DNA of 64,000 nucleotides from Singulisphaera sp. GP187. GTDB taxonomy: Bacteria > Planctomycetota > Phycisphaerae > Phycisphaerales > SM1A02. Of this stretch, positions 43,828-51,716 are shown piece after piece. A model generated the notes under the pieces. That model saw only the letters and a list, made by a program, of their open reading frames with translations, was not told the origin of the DNA and did not search any database. The stretch lies in assembly GCA_945869475.1 (NCBI GenBank), contig CAMBOV010000010.1:42173-106172 (forward strand). Reading direction: 5' to 3'. Made by a program: the position numbers and the translations under genes. Position 1 is the first letter of the stretch. Each line of letters starts with the position of its first letter.

Positions 43828-44708
43828 TCGTCGAGTGCCCGATAGAGACCAAGGGGAATGGCCTCTTGCAACAACTCTTCGATCGACGGAAGCGGCGACC
43901 CAAGTTCGATCATCACGACCACACCTCGCTCATGGTCGCTGTTGATCACGATGAGCCCTGGTGCGGGACTCTCGATACCCATCTCGGCGTGGCAATGACC
44001 AACAACCAAGAGGGTGCAGTGCATCTGCTGCAAGAGTGCGGCAACGTGCACTGGATCGTGAAGACGCCCCCACACAAAGGTCCACGCAGTGCCGTCAGGC
44101 GACGCGTAATCGTCGTTCGTCAACGTGCGATCGAATGCACTCGCATCGAAGTCGAGTCGATTTGGAATCGAGTGTGAACACCAGAGTCCATTTTCTGCCC
44201 GAAGCGCCAGCGGCATCGAACGCACAAACTCTCGGATCGCCGTCGCAACTTCTTCAGCGCTGTCGCCAAAGACGTAATCGAGACCATCATCGAACATCGC
44301 GACTTGATCGCCTCCACCCTTGCTCACACTCAATCGAAAGCACTGTGCCAGTTCGTGATTCGCCAGCATGGGATGCACTTGCGCGGGATATCGATTGACG
44401 AGTTCAGCGACGATGGCAAGATTTCGGTAGGAGATGTCCATCTCATTGACGAGCCGCTCGCCGTGGATGAGCTCGTGAAGCATCACGTGATGGTCGGGGC
44501 TTGCATCAAGTTCTGCGAGTTGAACGATCGCCGCAAGGTGACCTGGAAAGTCGTGCACGTCCCCCGTCGCCAAGAGTCGACCGCGCGTGGGCAAATGCAC
44601 GATTGATCCGCGACGCAGCGACGAGGTGCGCATCGTTTCAGAGGCGCGTTGAAAAACATCGACCATTGCAGCGGCATCCCGAAAATCGATTTCGGGAAGT
44701 GCGCTCAT
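43824..44708 (-). CDS. Metallophosphoesterase
   Basis: 294 residues. Calcineurin-type metal motifs: T-G-D-V-H-D (Asp50, His52), L-A-N-H-E (117-119, in place of G-N-H-E), and V-G-H-C-H-A near 240. The usual second motif G-D-x-x-D-R-G is replaced by M-L-H-E-L-I-H-G, so the first metal pair may be altered. The product might hydrolyse a phosphodiester or diadenosine polyphosphate. The ATG at 44708 overlaps the DUF1573 gene stop (ATGA), and its own stop overlaps tsaB (ATGA): a tightly coupled unit. Confidence 0.85.
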   Translation of the reverse strand: MSALPEIDFRDAAAMVDVFQRASETMRTSSLRRGSIVHLPTRGRLLATGDVHDFPGHLAAIVQLAELDASPDHHVMLHELIHGERLVNEMDISYRNLAIVAELVNRYPAQVHPMLANHELAQCFRLSVSKGGGDQVAMFDDGLDYVFGDSAEEVATAIREFVRSMPLALRAENGLWCSHSIPNRLDFDASAFDRTLTNDDYASPDGTAWTFVWGRLHDPVHVAALLQQMHCTLLVVGHCHAEMGIESPAPGLIVINSDHERGVVVMIELGSPLPSIEELLQEAIPLGLYRALDE

Positions 44709-45787
44709 TGAGTTGCGCTCGCGGTGGCTTGCATCGAGACTGCCACACTTCCGCGGCCGGTCGTCGTCTCGATCTCGATTAATCCGTAGACGATTCCACT
44801 CACTCCCTCGGCAGGAGCGACGCGAACTAGCACCGCAACATCTTCCTTGTTTCCTGGGCGAACTCCCTCGAGCGACGCCACGAGTTGCGGCGAGAGTGAA
44901 CGCACTGCGAGCACCTGCGACCACTCAGGGCGAACCACCGCCCCCCGTCCAGCGGCGTTGTAATGTTCGATCGTGATGGGGAGCACAACTGACTGACCAA
45001 CCGCGACTCGACCCGCAACGCCGAGCGGTTCTGGAATGAACCAATATCGAGTCGCCTTCGTCGGGTCGGCGCGCGATCCTGTGCATTCGTGACGAACGCG
45101 CAGCGGCACAAGCGGACAATCAACGCGATCTGTTTCGACAACCCACCAGAGTGGCATCTCTTCGCAGGTCGCCGTTGAGGCGGTCCAGCGAAGTGTGTAC
45201 GAACTGCGAGGTTCATCTTTCGCAGTGTCGAAATCGACAAAGACTGGAGCGACCCCACCCGCTGTCACAATTCGAAATGGCTTTCCATCGGCTGCTGCAA
45301 CGGACAGCGTCCCACTTGTGACTTTCTTCAGTGCGTCGATGTACGCCGGAGTCGACCGCACTGCGAGCGATGCATCTGCCTTGAGCATCGCCATCACGGG
45401 CGCTGGATACCCCTCAAACGTAATGAAAACCTTCGCTTCTTTTTCGCCGGGGGTTCCAGGCACATCGAGCGTTGCAAGCAACTCGACCGCTGCGCCCGCG
45501 ACGATGACAGATCCGGCGAGCACGTTGACATCGGTGCACTTGCAACTTGGAACGACCGACTTGATCGTGAGCGGCATCGCTGAGACATTTCGAATCGAAA
45601 ACTTCGCGGGATGCTTCGACCCTGGCGGCACCTTGCCAAAGTCGATGCTCGCTGGCTCGATCACGACCGGTGCGGCTTGCGCAGGTTGCGGCTGTTTTTG
45701 AGGGGATGATGGCGCCTGCGCACACACGCCCCCGCTCATGCAGAGACAACTCACGATGCCAACGACCAGTGAATGCGCCAGTTTCAT
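44705..45787 (-). CDS. Exported DUF1573-domain protein
   Basis: 360 residues with a signal peptide (about 1-23). The N-terminal domain matches DUF1573/ASPM-SPD-2-Hydin-like Ig folds: F-G-K-V-P-P-G-S-K-H-P-A-K-F-S-I-R-N, then I-K-S-V-V-P-S-C-K-C-T. Function is unknown; the family is widespread in Bacteroidetes and Planctomycetes and the Cys pair (C-K-C) may bind metal or redox partners. It diverges from terC with a 27-bp gap. It leads the four-gene unit with the phosphoesterase, tsaB and the pseudo-receiver gene. Confidence 0.85.
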   Translation of the reverse strand: MKLAHSLVVGIVSCLCMSGGVCAQAPSSPQKQPQPAQAAPVVIEPASIDFGKVPPGSKHPAKFSIRNVSAMPLTIKSVVPSCKCTDVNVLAGSVIVAGAAVELLATLDVPGTPGEKEAKVFITFEGYPAPVMAMLKADASLAVRSTPAYIDALKKVTSGTLSVAAADGKPFRIVTAGGVAPVFVDFDTAKDEPRSSYTLRWTASTATCEEMPLWWVVETDRVDCPLVPLRVRHECTGSRADPTKATRYWFIPEPLGVAGRVAVGQSVVLPITIEHYNAAGRGAVVRPEWSQVLAVRSLSPQLVASLEGVRPGNKEDVAVLVRVAPAEGVSGIVYGLIEIETTTGRGSVAVSMQATASATQ

Positions 45788-45814
45788 CTCGCCCCTATCT
45801 TACGCCCCCACAAC

Positions 45815-46552
45815 ATGGAACTCCTCACCCTCGACAGCCTCCTCGCCTTCGTCGCCCTCAGCGCGCTTGAAATCATCCTTGGAATTGACAACGTTATTTA
45901 CATCGCGATCCTCTGCGGTCGGCTGCCCAAAGCTCAGCAGCAGTTCGCGCGAAACGTTGGACTCTGGCTCGCAATGGGCATCCGCATTGCATTGCTCTTC
46001 TGCATCAGTTGGCTCGCCGCCCTCACAACCCCCCTCTTCACCCTCTCTTTGATGGACAAGACCTGGGAGCCAAGCACCCGCGACCTCGTTCTGGGTCTGG
46101 GCGGACTGGTGCTGATAGCCAAGGCTGTGCTCGAGATGCATCATCAGGTTGAACCCCCCGCGCACGTCGAAGGCGTGAGCAAGAAGAAGGCCCTGCTGTC
46201 GATAATCCTCGTGCAGATCTGCTTGATGGACATCATCTTCTCGATCGATTCAGTTCTCACAGCGATCGGGATGGCAACTCAACTCTCGGTGATGGTCGCC
46301 GCGATCATCGTCGCCGTCCTTGTGATGATGATCTTCGCCGGCGCAGTCGCTCGCGTGATCGAACGCCATCCAACGCTCAAGACTTTGGCGCTCTCGTTTC
46401 TCGTGCTCATCGGCGCGGGGCTCGTGCTCGAATCAATTCATGTGCACGTCCCAAAGGGTGCGATTTACTTCGCGATGGGATTCTCGCTCGCAATCGAACT
46501 GGTGAATATCAAGATGCGCGGCAAGACACCATATCACCCGCAAGGACACTGA
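45815..46552 (+). CDS. TerC family membrane protein
   Basis: 245 residues, about seven helices. The TerC signature motifs are present: A-L-E-I-I-L-G-I-D-N-V-I-Y at the start and M-D-I-I-F-S-I-D-S-V-L-T-A-I-G in the middle, each with the paired acidic residues that bind metal. TerC-like (YceF/YjbE) proteins export manganese or other metals, or help metalate secreted proteins. The ATG at 45815 was chosen over the upstream 45773, as the helix-rich protein begins there. It ends 6 bp from the convergent sugar dehydrogenase gene. Confidence 0.92.
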   Translation: MELLTLDSLLAFVALSALEIILGIDNVIYIAILCGRLPKAQQQFARNVGLWLAMGIRIALLFCISWLAALTTPLFTLSLMDKTWEPSTRDLVLGLGGLVLIAKAVLEMHHQVEPPAHVEGVSKKKALLSIILVQICLMDIIFSIDSVLTAIGMATQLSVMVAAIIVAVLVMMIFAGAVARVIERHPTLKTLALSFLVLIGAGLVLESIHVHVPKGAIYFAMGFSLAIELVNIKMRGKTPYHPQGH

Positions 46553-46558
46553 CCTGCG

Positions 46559-47941
46559 TCAGGTTGTTCCCCACGCGCTCAAGAGGCTCGCCATGTCACT
46601 GCCGTCGGTGTAGTTGTCACCGTCGATGTCACCGCAAGCGGTTCCCCAACAGGTGAGCAAGATCGTGAGATCAGCGCCGTCGACAAGACCGTCGCGGTTC
46701 AAATCCGCTGGATTTGGCGGCGTGCAGACGATTTCGCCTGACAATGGGACGATCTTGTAGATCTGCCCGCCGTGATCAGCCATGTAAATCTCGCCGTTGC
46801 CGTCCTCGCCGAATGCGACAACCTGATTGACCACCACGCCCGTGGTCGAGGTCGCGAGCTCACTGTTGCGCGTGACGAATTCAGTCACCGCTCCACTCAC
46901 CATCTTGAATGACCATGAATTGTTGGTCGAGTAGTCGACGTAAAAGTAGATGCCGTGCATGTCGGGCATCGCACAGCCGCGGTAGACGCATCCGCCGGTG
47001 ATTGAGTACCCGCCAGCAGCGACGTGTGTATAGGTTCGTACGGGTGCGGTCAGTGTCGTGCCATTGCATGTGCATCCAGTCAAGCCTGTGCAGCTGGTGC
47101 CCTCGGTGCAGCGCCAACCATAGTTTCGACCGGCGGCAACATTCGACGGCGCGTAATTGACCTCTTCAACGGCGTTCTGACCGACGTCGGCGATGTACAT
47201 GTCGCCGTTGGCACTATCAAATGTCCAGCGCCACGGATTGCGAAGTCCATACGCCCAGATTGAATCATCGACGGTCGATGCGCCACCCACGTAAGGATTG
47301 TCGGTTGGAATCGTGTGATAGGGCGAGGCACCACCGACTGTCGGAGTGATGCGATGCATCTTGCCAAGCTTGCTGAGCAGATTCTGCGCATTTGCTAGAG
47401 GATCATTCGCGCTTCCGCCGTCGCCTGTGCCGATGTAAAGGTCGCGTGTTCCAGGCTTGAAGTGCATGTCTCCACCGTTGTGGTTCGTGTACGGATCAGA
47501 CCAACTCATCAGCGTCACGCCAGAAGTCTGCGCAACGTTTGGATTCGTCGTCGACCGCAAGTACCTCGCGACGAGGTTCGTCGATGCCGTCGTGTAGTAG
47601 ACGTAAAACTGACCGTTGGTCGTGTAATCAGGATCGAACGTCAGACCGAGCAGCCCCTGCTCGTCGCTCGTACTTGCTCCACCCGTCACGAGCGCGTCGA
47701 TGTCGAGAAACGGAGTCGCCAGAAGCACTGGAGTCGTTCCCGAGATATTGATGATCGAAATGACTCCGCGCTTCTGGCAGATGAAGAGCCGCGTCTTGTC
47801 ACCTGGCGCGCTCGCGATCGTTGTTGGATAGGTCAGCCCAGTTCCGATCACCAACTTTGGTTTGATCGAAGTCGTTCCCGCGAGTGCTGATGTGCTGAGG
47901 GCGGCGGTGAGTGCAATAACGGCAGAGGTGAGTAGTCGCAT
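46559..47941 (-). CDS. Exported PQQ-type sugar dehydrogenase with dockerin-like tail
   Basis: 460 residues. A signal peptide (about 1-21) is followed by the glucose/sorbosone dehydrogenase beta-propeller: E-Q-G-L-L-G-L-T-F-D-P-D-Y, N-H-N-G-G-D-M-H-F, L-Y-I-G-T-G-D-G-G, Y-G-L-R-N-P-W-R-W-T-F-D and A-D-V-G-Q-N, with Asp/His/Arg residues that form the active site in this family. A Cys-rich insert C-T-E-G-T-S-C-T-G-L-T-G-C-T-C lies near 285. The last 55 residues are two dockerin-like repeats. It probably oxidises sugars extracellularly with PQQ. No pqq synthesis genes in the window. Confidence 0.88.
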   Translation of the reverse strand: MRLLTSAVIALTAALSTSALAGTTSIKPKLVIGTGLTYPTTIASAPGDKTRLFICQKRGVISIINISGTTPVLLATPFLDIDALVTGGASTSDEQGLLGLTFDPDYTTNGQFYVYYTTASTNLVARYLRSTTNPNVAQTSGVTLMSWSDPYTNHNGGDMHFKPGTRDLYIGTGDGGSANDPLANAQNLLSKLGKMHRITPTVGGASPYHTIPTDNPYVGGASTVDDSIWAYGLRNPWRWTFDSANGDMYIADVGQNAVEEVNYAPSNVAAGRNYGWRCTEGTSCTGLTGCTCNGTTLTAPVRTYTHVAAGGYSITGGCVYRGCAMPDMHGIYFYVDYSTNNSWSFKMVSGAVTEFVTRNSELATSTTGVVVNQVVAFGEDGNGEIYMADHGGQIYKIVPLSGEIVCTPPNPADLNRDGLVDGADLTILLTCWGTACGDIDGDNYTDGSDMASLLSAWGTT

Positions 47942-48017
47942 GAGTTCTCGTGAGTGGTGACGTGATACAGGTTCTGTGTGACAGCGTTGGGATTGTGTCG
48001 CACACTGGGGACTCCCA

Positions 48018-48045
48018 ACTATAACTCTTGGATACGGCGATCCAA
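48018..48045 (-). promoter_or_regulatory. Possible promoter for the sugar dehydrogenase gene
   Basis: On the minus strand, TTGGAT (48045-48040), a 16-bp spacer and TATAGT (48023-48018) resemble sigma-70 boxes, about 77 bp before the start at 47941. The left half of the site overlaps an inverted repeat (TTGGAT-N6-ATCCAA). Weak evidence without transcript data. Confidence 0.35.
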
Positions 48046-48058
48046 AAGAAATGTTGCT

Positions 48059-50056
48059 TTATTGCTTCAAAATGAGGGCGAGTCGGTCGGCGCTTGCGCA
48101 CAGTGCTTGCTGCCCCTGCTCAATCGCCGCGGCGTCGGTCGCATCGGTGAGCCCGGGCAGCGCGGTCGCTCGATAACCACTATCGCGGTCTGAAGCGAGC
48201 GCGAGGCTTCGAAACCAGGGGCGACCACCAATTCCTGCAGGATCGAGCAGCGCCCGGTCGATTGCCCGCCCCTGCGCCGTGCCAGCTTTCGCGTCGAACT
48301 CGGCAGCGGCTCGCTCGAGGGCTGCGAAGCAACCCTCGACCTGACCAGCCGCGAGTGCCCGAGCATCGTTCAGCGGCGATGGATGCTTGGCTGAAGCTGC
48401 CTGAAGCGAGGCGCACTCTTTGCGAACTGCGGCGACGGTTGCTGCCGCAGAAATCGGCGAGTCGTCGCTCTCGCAGCAGCGGGCGAGCACTGCGAGGGTC
48501 GCGCGCGTCACGAGCATCGCACTTGCGTAGTCCTCGCCGACAGTCTTGCGATACCACGCGGTGGTGTCGTAGTTCGAGTGGTAGCTCGTGCCCGGAGCAC
48601 CTCCAGCGGCGATCGTCACACTGGGAACTCCACAGTGAAAGAGAAAACCGACGTGGTCGCTGCCTCCGCCGATCGATCCAATCTTGCTCGCATCAATTGC
48701 GCACGCGGCGGCGACCATCCCTTGCAGCGATGGAGAGGCGCCGATGCCGAGATTCGGCCCCATCGATGCCATGTCGAGATTGACGTAGGCGGTTGCGCCC
48801 TTGAGTTCATCCTCGTGCCCTTCGACCCACTCAGTCGATCCAATGATGCCGAACTCTTCTGCTCCCCACGCGCAGAAGAGCACATCGCACTTTGGAAGAA
48901 TTCCTTTCGCCGCGCTCTCTGCGAATGCGCGAGCAGTTTCCATGAGCACGATCGTTCCAGCAAGTGGATCGGCCGCGCCAAATCCCCACGCATCGTGGTG
49001 GCAGCCGACGATGACGAGCGATCCATCATTCGCGCTGCCTTTGAGTCGTGCGATCACATTGGCGCTGCGTCGAATCTCGCGCTTCTGCTCGACGGTCAAT
49101 CGCACCTTGAGCGCGGCTCCACCCTCGAGTCGATAGGGAAGTGCGAGTCCGCCGCGCCACGCAACGTCTGGCACTTCGGTACCCGTCATCAACGAGAGGA
49201 TTTTTCCAGCCGCGCCATAACCAATGGGTTGCACCACAATCTTCGGAAGCGCGACCGCACTCTCTTCGAGTCGCACGGCATCCTTCGTTGCTTCGATGCC
49301 TGGAGTGAGCGGATCGCCCGGATAGCCAAGCGCCAACACCGATCCGCGCTGAATGCACGTGTCATTCGCCCATGTTCCACTTGGATAGACATCACCCTTG
49401 GTGAATCCGCTATCAGCTGGATCGATGTACATCAGCAATCCGATCGCCCCTGCTTCTTGCGCGAACTTCGCCTTGTATCCGCGAAAGTTTCCGCCGTATC
49501 GCGCGATCACAATCTTCCCTGTGACATCAACGTTGAGTTCCTTCAGTCGGGCGAAGTCTTCGCGCGTTGCGTAGTTTGCGTAGACGACTTCTGCCGTGAG
49601 ATCGCCTGATCCGCTGTAGGCATTCCATCCCCATGTCAGATCTGGATGGGCCGACGCGGGATCTTCTGCGAGATTTTTCTCGATGATTGGAAGGATTCCT
49701 CGTCGAGGCGATTGCGCTGGCTCAGTGGGATGATTCGAATTCACCTCTTCGACGATTTCAACTCGCGCAGAGATCGGGCGCGCGAGCAGTGCATAGAAGT
49801 CGTGGGTCTCGACGAGCAATCCCATCTGTTTGAAGGCGAACTCAAGCCTACGAATCTGTCGTGCGTCGCCATCTGTGCCGGCGATGTGCGGCTCACTTGC
49901 GAGCAAGTCATGCCACTCTCGAAGTCTCGCTGGGGTCGGAGTTGCTTGGAGTGACTGGATGAGCGTCGTGTCAGCGATTGCAAGCGTCGTGTCAGCAACA
50001 GCGAGAGGCGCAACGCATGTAAGCGCGAGCGCGACAAGCGCGCGACGAGCGGTCAC
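48059..50056 (-). CDS. Exported M28 metallopeptidase, glutamate carboxypeptidase II-like
   Basis: 665 residues starting at GTG in a GTGA overlap with the Msr gene. The signal peptide is about 1-21; just after it an approximate 21-bp duplication encodes A-D-T-T-L twice. A PA domain (roughly 130-270) precedes the two-zinc catalytic domain: His353 and Asp363 (C-H-H-D-x8 D-P), Glu400-Glu401 (W-G-A-E-E-F-G), Asp428 (N-L-D-M), His493 (Y-H-S-N-Y-D). A C-terminal helical dimerisation-type domain follows. Matches the PSMA layout, so a zinc exopeptidase acting on peptides with acidic ends is likely. Confidence 0.92.
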   Translation of the reverse strand: MTARRALVALALTCVAPLAVADTTLAIADTTLIQSLQATPTPARLREWHDLLASEPHIAGTDGDARQIRRLEFAFKQMGLLVETHDFYALLARPISARVEIVEEVNSNHPTEPAQSPRRGILPIIEKNLAEDPASAHPDLTWGWNAYSGSGDLTAEVVYANYATREDFARLKELNVDVTGKIVIARYGGNFRGYKAKFAQEAGAIGLLMYIDPADSGFTKGDVYPSGTWANDTCIQRGSVLALGYPGDPLTPGIEATKDAVRLEESAVALPKIVVQPIGYGAAGKILSLMTGTEVPDVAWRGGLALPYRLEGGAALKVRLTVEQKREIRRSANVIARLKGSANDGSLVIVGCHHDAWGFGAADPLAGTIVLMETARAFAESAAKGILPKCDVLFCAWGAEEFGIIGSTEWVEGHEDELKGATAYVNLDMASMGPNLGIGASPSLQGMVAAACAIDASKIGSIGGGSDHVGFLFHCGVPSVTIAAGGAPGTSYHSNYDTTAWYRKTVGEDYASAMLVTRATLAVLARCCESDDSPISAAATVAAVRKECASLQAASAKHPSPLNDARALAAGQVEGCFAALERAAAEFDAKAGTAQGRAIDRALLDPAGIGGRPWFRSLALASDRDSGYRATALPGLTDATDAAAIEQGQQALCASADRLALILKQ

Positions 50057-51159
50057 TTCGCCGCCCCGAGTACTTGCGGCCACGGATTGCCGACGTGGCA
50101 AACATTTCCGGTTGTCTGCACATAATCCTGGTGGTACGCCTCGGCTTGATAGAAGGTCTTCGCGCGCTGCACGTTTGTCGCGATGGGTGCGTCAAACTTC
50201 TTCGCCGCCGTGAGTTCAGCGACGTACACCTTCGCTTGCGCAAGTTGCTCGTCGTCAGAGCAGAAGACTCCGCTGCGATACTGCGTGCCTGCGTCGGGTC
50301 CTTGACGATTGACTTGCGTCGGATCGTGCAAGAGAAAGAATCCCTCGAGCAGCTGTCGAAACGAAATCACTGCAGGATCGAAGATGACTTGCACCGCCTC
50401 AGCATGCCCCGTCTCGCCACTACAAACATCTTTGTAGGTGGGATTCACACTTGTTCCTTGCATGTATCCACTCGTCGCGGTGATCACCCCCGGAGCCTCT
50501 TGAAAAATGTGTTCGACACCCCAGAAGCATCCGCCTGCGAAGTACGCGGTCTGCGGCTTGATCGGCTGAGATTGCGTCGGCATTGGTACACCTCTTTCAT
50601 AGAAGACGAGCGCCGCGCTGTTCAGGCAGAAGCGCAGTCCAGTTGGCTCGGGACCATCCTTGAAGACATGTCCCAGATGCGCGCGACACCGCGCACAGTT
50701 GATCTCGACTCGTTCCATGCCGTGAGTGCTGTCAATTTTTTCGCTGACATGCATGGGATCGACTGGCGCGAAGAAGCTTGGCCATCCAGTGCCTGAATTG
50801 AACTTGCTCGCGCTCGAGAAGAGGGGTAACCCGCAGACGACGCAGCAGTAGACGCCGCTCAGTTTGTTGTCGACGAGGTTGCCGCAGAAGGCCGGCTCAG
50901 TGCCAGAATTCTGCGTCACGCGAAAGGCTTCTGGTGAGAGTTTCTTCGCGAGTTCGGCGACGGCGGGCGCCGAGAGTGGCGTGACATCAAACCCCGCCTT
51001 CGAATAGGTGTGACGCGGCGTGGGAGCGGTCTTTGCGCTCATTGGGGGAGTCTCCTGATGGGTTGAAGTCTGTTCGGCGTCCGACCGGTCGCATGCCCAA
51101 GCGATGGTGACGAGCACTGCGCCTGCTGTCGCGAGAACTTTTTGTCGTAAATGATCCAT
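50053..51159 (-). CDS. Fused MsrB-MsrA methionine sulfoxide reductase, exported
   Basis: 368 residues from the ATG at 51159 (a GTG lies 24 bp upstream). An N-terminal hydrophobic segment ends I-A-W-A-C-D near Cys23, a poor lipobox but an export signal. The MsrB part (about 55-190) has zinc pairs C-x-x-C at 106-109 and 155-158 and catalytic Cys178 in R-F-C-L-N-S. The MsrA part (200-368) has G-G-C-F-W-G with Cys211. The two activities repair both methionine sulfoxide stereoisomers in envelope proteins. This MsrB-MsrA order is the reverse of many Gram-positive MsrA-MsrB fusions. Its stop overlaps the M28 peptidase start. Confidence 0.93.
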   Translation of the reverse strand: MDHLRQKVLATAGAVLVTIAWACDRSDAEQTSTHQETPPMSAKTAPTPRHTYSKAGFDVTPLSAPAVAELAKKLSPEAFRVTQNSGTEPAFCGNLVDNKLSGVYCCVVCGLPLFSSASKFNSGTGWPSFFAPVDPMHVSEKIDSTHGMERVEINCARCRAHLGHVFKDGPEPTGLRFCLNSAALVFYERGVPMPTQSQPIKPQTAYFAGGCFWGVEHIFQEAPGVITATSGYMQGTSVNPTYKDVCSGETGHAEAVQVIFDPAVISFRQLLEGFFLLHDPTQVNRQGPDAGTQYRSGVFCSDDEQLAQAKVYVAELTAAKKFDAPIATNVQRAKTFYQAEAYHQDYVQTTGNVCHVGNPWPQVLGAAK

Positions 51160-51226
51160 GAATTCGCAAGTATAGGTCGTCACATTCTGCGAAGCGCACT
51201 AGACTCGTCTCTGTTCTTTGACAATT

Positions 51227-51575
51227 GGGGCCGAATTGGCTTCGACCGGCCAGCCATGGTCTGTCGTCGCGCGTCGTGGAGCATCCAGGCCACGTAAAAA
51301 GGATGCACAACACGTCTGCCAACACGCAGTACGCACTCGCAGCCTAATTAGGCCGCGCGGTTACCTCGTTTGACGTCCGATGAGACGAGGGGCCGACACA
51401 AATCGGGCTGGTTCCAATGGGCTGGCATGCCGCGGAGGAACGAGAAAATTGCATGCCAAGGTCTGCTGCACGACGCCGTCCAGCGGAGCGCAGACCAAGA
51501 TGGAATGGACGGCTACACGCGTAGATGCGGCTTTTCATCTGGATCGGCACAGGGGTTCAACTCCCCTCGGCTCCA
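51227..51575 (+). ncRNA. ssrA: Transfer-messenger RNA (tmRNA)
   Basis: A 349-nt one-piece tmRNA. The acceptor stem GGGGCCG (51227-51233) pairs with CGGCTCC (51568-51574), keeping the G3-U pair that alanyl-tRNA synthetase reads. The T-arm AGGGG-TTCAACT-CCCCT is at 51551-51567. CCA is not encoded after the discriminator A at 51575. The tag reading frame ends ...N-T-S-A-N-T-Q-Y-A-L-A-A and stops at TAA 51345-51347. The conserved 5' block GGGGCCGAATTGGCTTCGAC is present. It rescues stalled ribosomes and marks incomplete proteins for proteolysis. Confidence 0.97.
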
Positions 51576-51576
51576 C

Positions 51577-51716
51577 TTCACGCTCGCCTTCGCGAGCTGA
51601 TGACGGATTCACGCTCGCCTTCGCGAGCTGATAACGGATTCACGCTCGCCTTCGCGAGCTGATGACGGATTCACGCTCGCCTTCGCGAGCTGATGACGGA
51701 TTCACGCTCGCCTTCG
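51577..51716 (+). repeat. 31-bp tandem repeat array with internal hairpins
   Basis: Four full copies (51577, 51608, 51639, 51670) and a fifth cut after 16 bp. Each unit contains GCTCGC-CTTC-GCGAGC, a 6-bp stem with a 4-base loop, then CTGATGACGGA. Copy 2 differs by one base (ATAACG). The array begins two bases after the tmRNA 3' end and its fourth copy supplies the sigma factor start codon. There are no spacers, so it is not a CRISPR. Confidence 0.93.

Noticed and set aside
46683..46715. tRNA-like TTCAAATCC T-arm
   Set aside because: It falls in the dockerin-tail codons of the PQQ dehydrogenase and no acceptor stem or anticodon arm can be built around it.
51577..51716. CRISPR array
   Set aside because: The 31-bp units are directly adjacent with no spacers, and no cas genes are near.
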